Part shown: piece by piece, positions 58,696 to 64,000 of the stretch | Layout: every line of letters begins with the position of its first letter | How positions within the stretch are numbered: the first letter of the stretch is position 1 | NCBI GenBank assembly: GCA_009760855.2 | Contig: WPIO01000022.1 | Location: forward strand, 365,001 to 429,000 | Length of the DNA: 64,000 nucleotides | Direction: 5' to 3' | DNA from: Cristatella mucedo | Lineage: Eukaryota; Bryozoa; Phylactolaemata; Cristatellidae | The notes under the pieces: model-generated | Databases searched by the model: none | Told to the model about the DNA's origin: nothing | The model's input: the letters and a program-made list of their open reading frames with translations, nothing else | Made by a program: the position numbers and the translations under genes

Positions 58696-59410
58696 ACAGC
58701 TATTCGTAGGACAATCAAAAGCGTGTGGTTAGAAACTGATGTGACTATTTAGTTGCTGGGCATCCACTCGATCGAGCGTCTTTGATAAGAATGACAGAAG
58801 GGAGACTGTGACAAAAGTTACTCAAAGGTTCTCAAAATTTAGGGTACGGTATTTACTGAGTGGCCTAAGCAATAGCCATTTTCAGAGTGCTTCAGACACT
58901 CGAGCGACAGGACTGCGCACCTCACAAAGAGCTTCGTTGCGATAACATCTATAGTGGTCTTTTTCTTTAGCGTGGGAGACAAGTTTAGATGACGAGTTCA
59001 GTAGAGACAGTCGCGAACAAACGAGAAGAGAAAGAACAGGGTAGAGTTGCAAGGCAGATGACAGAGAGTGCATCCAGCAGGGCGATGCAGTGAGGCAGCG
59101 ATGAAGTTTCTAATAATCCGTTCTATCCTAATTTATAATTATAATTTAATTATAATTATAATTTAATTATAATTATAATTTAACTAGTAAACATTTGGAG
59201 GAGCGCCGCGATAAGTCACCGCCGGTATTTCTTCGCAGGACACCTGCATGCATGGATGCTACTAAGAAGATCGTCAAAATGAGACACTGATACATTTGGG
59301 TTTAGGCGAGGAACCTGGCTATGACACGCCCACGACACGGACTGGACTCGGTCGGGCTAGCGGAAGTCGAGCCCCGACCCCAAGGATAATGAGCCGCGAA
59401 CACAAGTTAA
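58696..59410. other. Unannotated stretch with AT repeat
   Basis: An AATTATAATTATAATTT tandem lies at 59132-59182. No gene recognised. Confidence 0.45.
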
Positions 59411-59556
59411 GTTGCTTTGGTTTGGTCCAGCCGTTAATGTGCTCGCCCCGATCGAGGTCTGGCCGAGGTCGTGGGCTCGAGCCCCGAGGCATATGCGAAG
59501 CGCCTGAATAGAGATTAAGTTCTCTTGGAGCGCCATACAAATGAATTACATATATG
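59411..59556 (+). mobile_element. SINE-1, full length
   Basis: GTTGCTTTGGTTTGGTCCAG head, GGTCGTGGGCTCGAGCC B box, hairpin tail and CAAATGAATTACATATAT end. Confidence 0.88.
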
Positions 59557-62500
59557 CGGCCGCTCAGTAGCTGCCGGTTATTGAGAGTTTCCGGCTAAAG
59601 TCGACAGCGGAAACCAGGAATAGTGCTCTCTCGTGCTAATCAACTTGCTGGAAATTGGTAATTTAATCTGACCGGAAGGTTACTGTAATTCTATCAAATT
59701 CTGTGCACAAGCAGAACTTAAATGCCATCATTGAAAAAATATTCATCTTGCAAAGCTGTTCAAAAAATGAAGCTCGCTTGTGCGAAATGGACTGTTTGCT
59801 GCTTACTGGGCAGCTACTGAATGCCCGCATCAATGAAAGGTAGACCGGGAATTAACTTTGTGAAAGGGGGCAATCGTCGGTGAGCCGGCCTCCCTTGGAA
59901 GCCAAATTCTGTGAAGTTGGGTCCTAATGACCACGTGGCCAGCTGCAGCAGGGACAGCGAAGCCAGGTTTAAGCCAAGTGGGGTGCTGGGGCTTGGCCTT
60001 GTCAGAGGCAGCCAATAAAGCGAAGGCCACAGGGCACTTTGCGGCCAAGTCATCCGAGAAGCTCTAGTGGGTTGGAGCAGCGGGTAACCGGGGCCTCCCT
60101 TTTTCAACGACAATGGAAGTAGAAGAGAAGCCCGGCGTGTTGTGGTGAGCAATCTGTCGACCGCGGAACTTCATTTCCGTTTCCTAAAGTCTGCGATCGT
60201 GTTAATGCTGCAGGCTAGAATCAGTTAAGTCGTTCGCAGTAGTTTTTCGAGGTAAGAAGATGCGACGATTCATTGGAATAGCTGGGCTTAAGCAGAAGAG
60301 AATCTACATTGAGGGGAGAGACAATGGCTGTAGAATCGGCCGTAAAACCATCTGAAACCGTCGAGATTTCGTCGGTGCAACCTTCGGTGACGTAGTGTTC
60401 AGTGGTTTAGCCATTGGGGATCGTGGCTTTCGCTATCGGAGCTGGATCTCGTATTCAAGGCTCTTTAATAAGCAGCCGTTCGGTCGTATTTATGATTGCT
60501 AGAGAGCCAGATATTTGTTTTGAAGCGTCGCTGGCTATTGATGCGATGAAGGTAGCTTGCACCATTTTTAAAGACGGCGTTTATGTCCGCGTTGTTACAC
60601 CGCAACACGACCATGTTTCTGAGAAGTCGTGTGTTAGAGAGATCCTGATGAAGATTGGCTGAGAAACTCCGTCGGTGAGTGTGGAAGCCTGGCCAGCCTT
60701 TGGGCAAGACTTTGTGCGGCGGTGCGAAGCAGTGAGGCTAAATAGCAGAATAGCAGGAGTCCGAAACGGAGCACGGCAGCGCCAACTTGCGTCAGAGGTC
60801 ACGACGCGCCAGCCTTGAAGAACAGGAGTCTTCGACTTGAAGAGCTCTGGGGTAGGCGACGATCCCGTCTACTGATCGCCATCATCGTGGACAGTGTGCT
60901 GCCATTGGTATGCAGCAGCAGCTACCCTGCCAATTAGCTGGGAGTAGAAAGAATTTCTTTCGCCAGCAAACAATATGAGGCGCTGCCTTCGCCCAGTAGC
61001 ACGGATCTAGAGGAGCTTCATTTGATAAGCTCGTACTATGGTTTCGCGAAAAATAAAGTCTTTTGAATGATATTCAATTTATGATTTGAATTTGTGTCGC
61101 TGCGTTGTCGATGTCTATTCGGAACTTCCTTAGATATCATAAGTGATCCGGTACCTTCAAGCCATGGGTTAGTGGAGTGTTGAGGCTCGGTTATCTGAGC
61201 TGGGGGGGCGGGAGGTGGGTCTGGCGGGACTCTCGCCATGAGGTCAGTGACTTGGATCGACTCGTGATGTGAAGAAGTTGCCGCAGGGTCTTAGCCCAGC
61301 AATTTGAAACTTGCTGCTTTTCTTGTTTCGAATGATCTTGTGAAGTGCGGGAACTAAGATGGATTGCAGGGCCAGCTCCCGTTTGATATCCAAATTGGGC
61401 CTAGCGCCTGGTTGACCAGGCCTGCCATTTTGCCTCGGTAGAAGCTGTGAGTGTAGAGTCACTGGTTGAGCGGGCAAAAAAGAAAAGCTTGCGAACGTCC
61501 TGTTCAATTGACTGCCGGTCACCGGCTCCAGTTTCCCTCCTAAACTAGATCGTCTACCGGGATTAGAGGATTACGATCGCTTCTCTGTAGTTGGTCACAG
61601 CCGTTTCTTAGATGTTTAATTGGAGTTTTAGTCAGGTGGCTGACTAAGCCAATCCATAACGGTAACAGAGGAGTCGCACAACTATTTTCCGACCCAATTC
61701 GCAGCATGTTTTTCGTTATTATTAGGCTGACACATACGTTTATCTTATTAAAGACCTCTGATGAGCATAATTCCCTCATTCTGATGCCCACTGGGTATAT
61801 CTGGCCAATAATGCCGGGAATAAGAGCCATTTAACCCTTTCACGTTCCTATTTTCGTTTTGCTCAGCCTCGAATTTTCGGTGCGAACTCCTTTCGCAGTC
61901 GCCGAAAGATGGCCACGCAGTCATGTCGTCGACTCGTTGTTAGCAGACTAACTGCATTCCCCATGGTGACATAGTTCCTGTGACAGCGGCGCCAAGCTAG
62001 CCTTCCTATGGGACAGTGCGGGTCTCGCATGTGAAAGGTCAGCAGGCGGCCACTTCCCGTTTAGCGGCCGTTGGCGACTTTACTCGGTTCGACGTGACTC
62101 TTCTCTCCTGTGGGAGTACTTTTCCAGGTTAAATCTTACGCAGCCTTTATTGAACATCTGTGCGAATCCATCCCTTGACTTTAGGATTGTATGGCAACGC
62201 TAACTAGTCACCGAAACGGCCGGATGAGGAATTGACATGGGGTGGACACTTGGTGGGAATCTCCCACATTCTCTCGCACACAAGTTCGCTTGCGATTACG
62301 ACCACATTCTTAAATGCATGTGAATTTTAAAATGACAGTTAAGTTGGGCTGAATTGATCGAAGTCTAGCATTTTTTCTGCTAGTGTGGTGCCTCTTAGAA
62401 CCCTGGTCGTTGGTAGACGCATAATGCTTAGATCCTTTCTGTTGCTTGGGTCTTACTTCCTGGGCCACTAGAGAGCTCTCATCTTCAGAAGCCTCATAAA

Positions 62501-62607
62501 TATACCCATGCCTGACTATTCCAAGATGCGTCAATATCCATAGACTTCCAGAAAGAAGAAGAAGAGAAGAGCCGCCACGTGGTAGCTATATTACCGCTTA
62601 CAGCAGG
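59557..62607. other. Unannotated stretch
   Basis: Three kilobases without a recognised gene or repeat. Open frames at 59814-60152 and 61244-61522 (minus) and 60414-60662 (plus) read moderately well but have no identifiable motifs or splice partners; they may be old transposon coding sequence. Confidence 0.35.
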
Positions 62608-62770
62608 CCATCAGCTGGTTTGGCCTCCGGCGGTCAAGGTGCTCTCGCCCCGGGGACCAAGGTCTGGCTGAGGTCGTTGGCTCGAGCTCCGAGGCATATG
62701 TGAAGCGCCTGAATAGAGATTGAGTTCTCCTGGGGCGCCATACAAATGAATTAAATTTATATTTATTTAT
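62608..62770 (+). mobile_element. SINE-1, full length
   Basis: CATCAGCTGGTTTGGCCTCC head, GGTCGTTGGCTCGAGCTCC B box, hairpin tail and AATGAATTAAATTTATATTT end. A second tRNA-like B box lies just beyond (minus strand, about 62790). Confidence 0.85.
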
Positions 62771-63248
62771 AAGAAAACTTCCTGCTGCTGGACTCGAACC
62801 CACAATCTGTTTACTGAAATGCTAGCACAAAACCAGCGGCTAGTGTTATTAATTCTATAGAAATTTCTGGAGCAGCGGATACTTAAGGTGTGGTGTGCGT
62901 GAACGAGAGTCTCCAGAGCTGCTCCACGCGTTAATAGCGGCGCTCCGGAATGGGCACGGGTCAGCGAGAGCTACCAGAGTTTAAGCTCTTTACTTTGCAT
63001 GCTGCTTGGCGCATGGACGTGCCGTGCTGTACTGATTGACAGATTGGTATCTTGCAGAGTACATTAGTTGTAACGAGCGCTGATGTTAACGCTAGCGTGG
63101 AATTCTGTGCAGGTCCTTCTTGCGCCGAAGACTTAGAGGAGCTTAGGTAATACAGACTCGGTGCGTCGAACAAAATTGGCTGCAGAATCCGCTCCCAGGC
63201 CGACGCAATTTGGAGAGATAAGAAAAAATATGCCTAAGAATTATATTG
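62771..63248. other. Unannotated stretch
   Basis: No gene recognised. Confidence 0.4.
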
Positions 63249-63795
63249 TAATAATAACATGAAAAAATATATATAGCGACCTAAGAGAACGAAATCTCAT
63301 GATAGGCACTTTGCATATCCTGAAAAGGATGTCAATTGGTTATTTATATGTTACATTTTAGAACACAAAGTCACTCAAAGGACTATTCATTCGCATGCAG
63401 CAACGGCTGAGAAGATCAAGTAGATTTTTAGCTTCTTTTTGAATATTTCCGAATCAGCAAATATCAGGATGTCAGTTTGCTGTGAGCATCACGCTCTGAG
63501 AGCATGCGAATTTAAGGCGTGATCTCCAAGGGATTTGAGGTTCGTTAGAGGCAACACAAAGCGACTCGAGGCAGAAGAGCCGGTGATGCAGCGTAAGCCT
63601 GGCTACGAAGTAGCTCAGATCATGCAGGCCAACGGAGCAAGACAACGGAGGCGATCTGAAGGCGATCAGTGACAGAACCTTGAAGTCGGCACGCTCGCTG
63701 CTTGATGGGTAGCCAGTAAATACTAGTGAAAGGGTGTGAGCTCGTGTAGCAGTTTCGCATTTCACGACAAACGAGCCTACGTTTGACAACGACGA
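63249..63795 (-). mobile_element. LINE-A/C-type 3' end
   Basis: Minus strand: open frame to 63472 with GYPSSSERADFKVLSLIAFR, then RLTLHHRLFCLESLCVAS and PWRSRLKFACS (the KSFGDRAF position). A 3' untranslated region, a decayed hairpin tail (GCGACCTAAGAGAACGAAAT) and an AATAATAACA end follow. Confidence 0.8.
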
Positions 63796-64000
63796 CGCTG
63801 CCGAGTTTTGCTACACCAAGAGTTTCGTGAATGCATGGCGTTTGCGTCAGTATCTAAGCAGCCAGGAGTTTTAGCAATAATACGCCAGTGAAAATGAGCA
63901 GACTTGATTGCGGAGTTGCTGTTGCAATGCCCCGCTTCTATGAACCTAAAGCTTGGCCGCTGATTCATAGCCAAGAGCCGCTTAGGAGAAAGACGCGACA
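63796..64000. other. Unannotated stretch at window edge
   Basis: Possibly upstream LINE sequence. Not resolved. Confidence 0.3.

Noticed and set aside
59814-60152. Protein gene on the minus strand
   Set aside because: Open in two frames, no motif recognised, no splice partner; left as unannotated.

Overview
This is a piece of animal nuclear genome: spliced genes are few, and most of the window is old retrotransposon debris, tRNA-derived SINEs, satellites and microsatellites. Nothing looks prokaryotic or viral-episomal. A ZIP8/14-type zinc transporter and a five-exon gene built like a vertebrate class I helical cytokine point to a chordate, probably a vertebrate. The very GC-rich exons set in AT-balanced, LINE-rich DNA would fit an early-branching vertebrate, but I cannot prove the lineage from sequence alone.

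Layout. 1-8.3 kb: LINE and SINE fragments, a 60-nt near-perfect hairpin (2469-2528) and an 88-94 bp direct repeat. 8364-14504 (+): the last two coding exons of an SLC39 (ZIP) zinc transporter; their 5.8-kb intron opens with 34 uninterrupted CAG units 10 bp past the donor and carries two LINE regions. 14.5-31 kb: intergenic, with LINE and SINE copies, a 10-bp minisatellite (21.6-22.1 kb), a diverged satellite of about 180 bp (24.1-25.7 kb) and several LINE-A 3' ends. 31.5-33.1 kb: CpG-rich promoter-like DNA with three CCAAT boxes and an E2F-like site, followed by GA tracts.

36060-37791 (-): a complete five-exon gene for a 262-residue secreted protein. All splice sites are GT/AG, the intron phases are 1-0-0-0, and the predicted fold is four helices, as in the IL-6/G-CSF/EPO class. 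It is the most interesting object here. A (CCG)n tract of about 26 units lies 12 nt after its stop codon, and a SINE lies in the same orientation about 200 bp further on. 38-47 kb: CpG islands, GCC repeats, a 0.54-kb polypyrimidine tract and a 0.72-kb polypurine tract, a degraded gag-bearing LTR element at 45.4-46.1 kb, and a possible first coding exon at 46543-46641.

47.9-64 kb: nested LINE-A, LINE-B and LINE-C copies with SINE insertions, and a compact LTR retrotransposon (52132-54266, minus strand) with a TATA box, AATAAA, a polypurine tract and only a gag-like coding region.

How the parts relate: the two real genes are unrelated in function (metal transport, secreted signalling). The repeats form a linked system: LINE-A (an L2/CR1-type non-LTR element) and the tRNA-derived SINE-1 share a 3' hairpin tail, which suggests that SINE-1 used LINE-A reverse transcriptase. 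Family names (LINE-A, -B, -C, SINE-1, SINE-2) are my own labels for this window.
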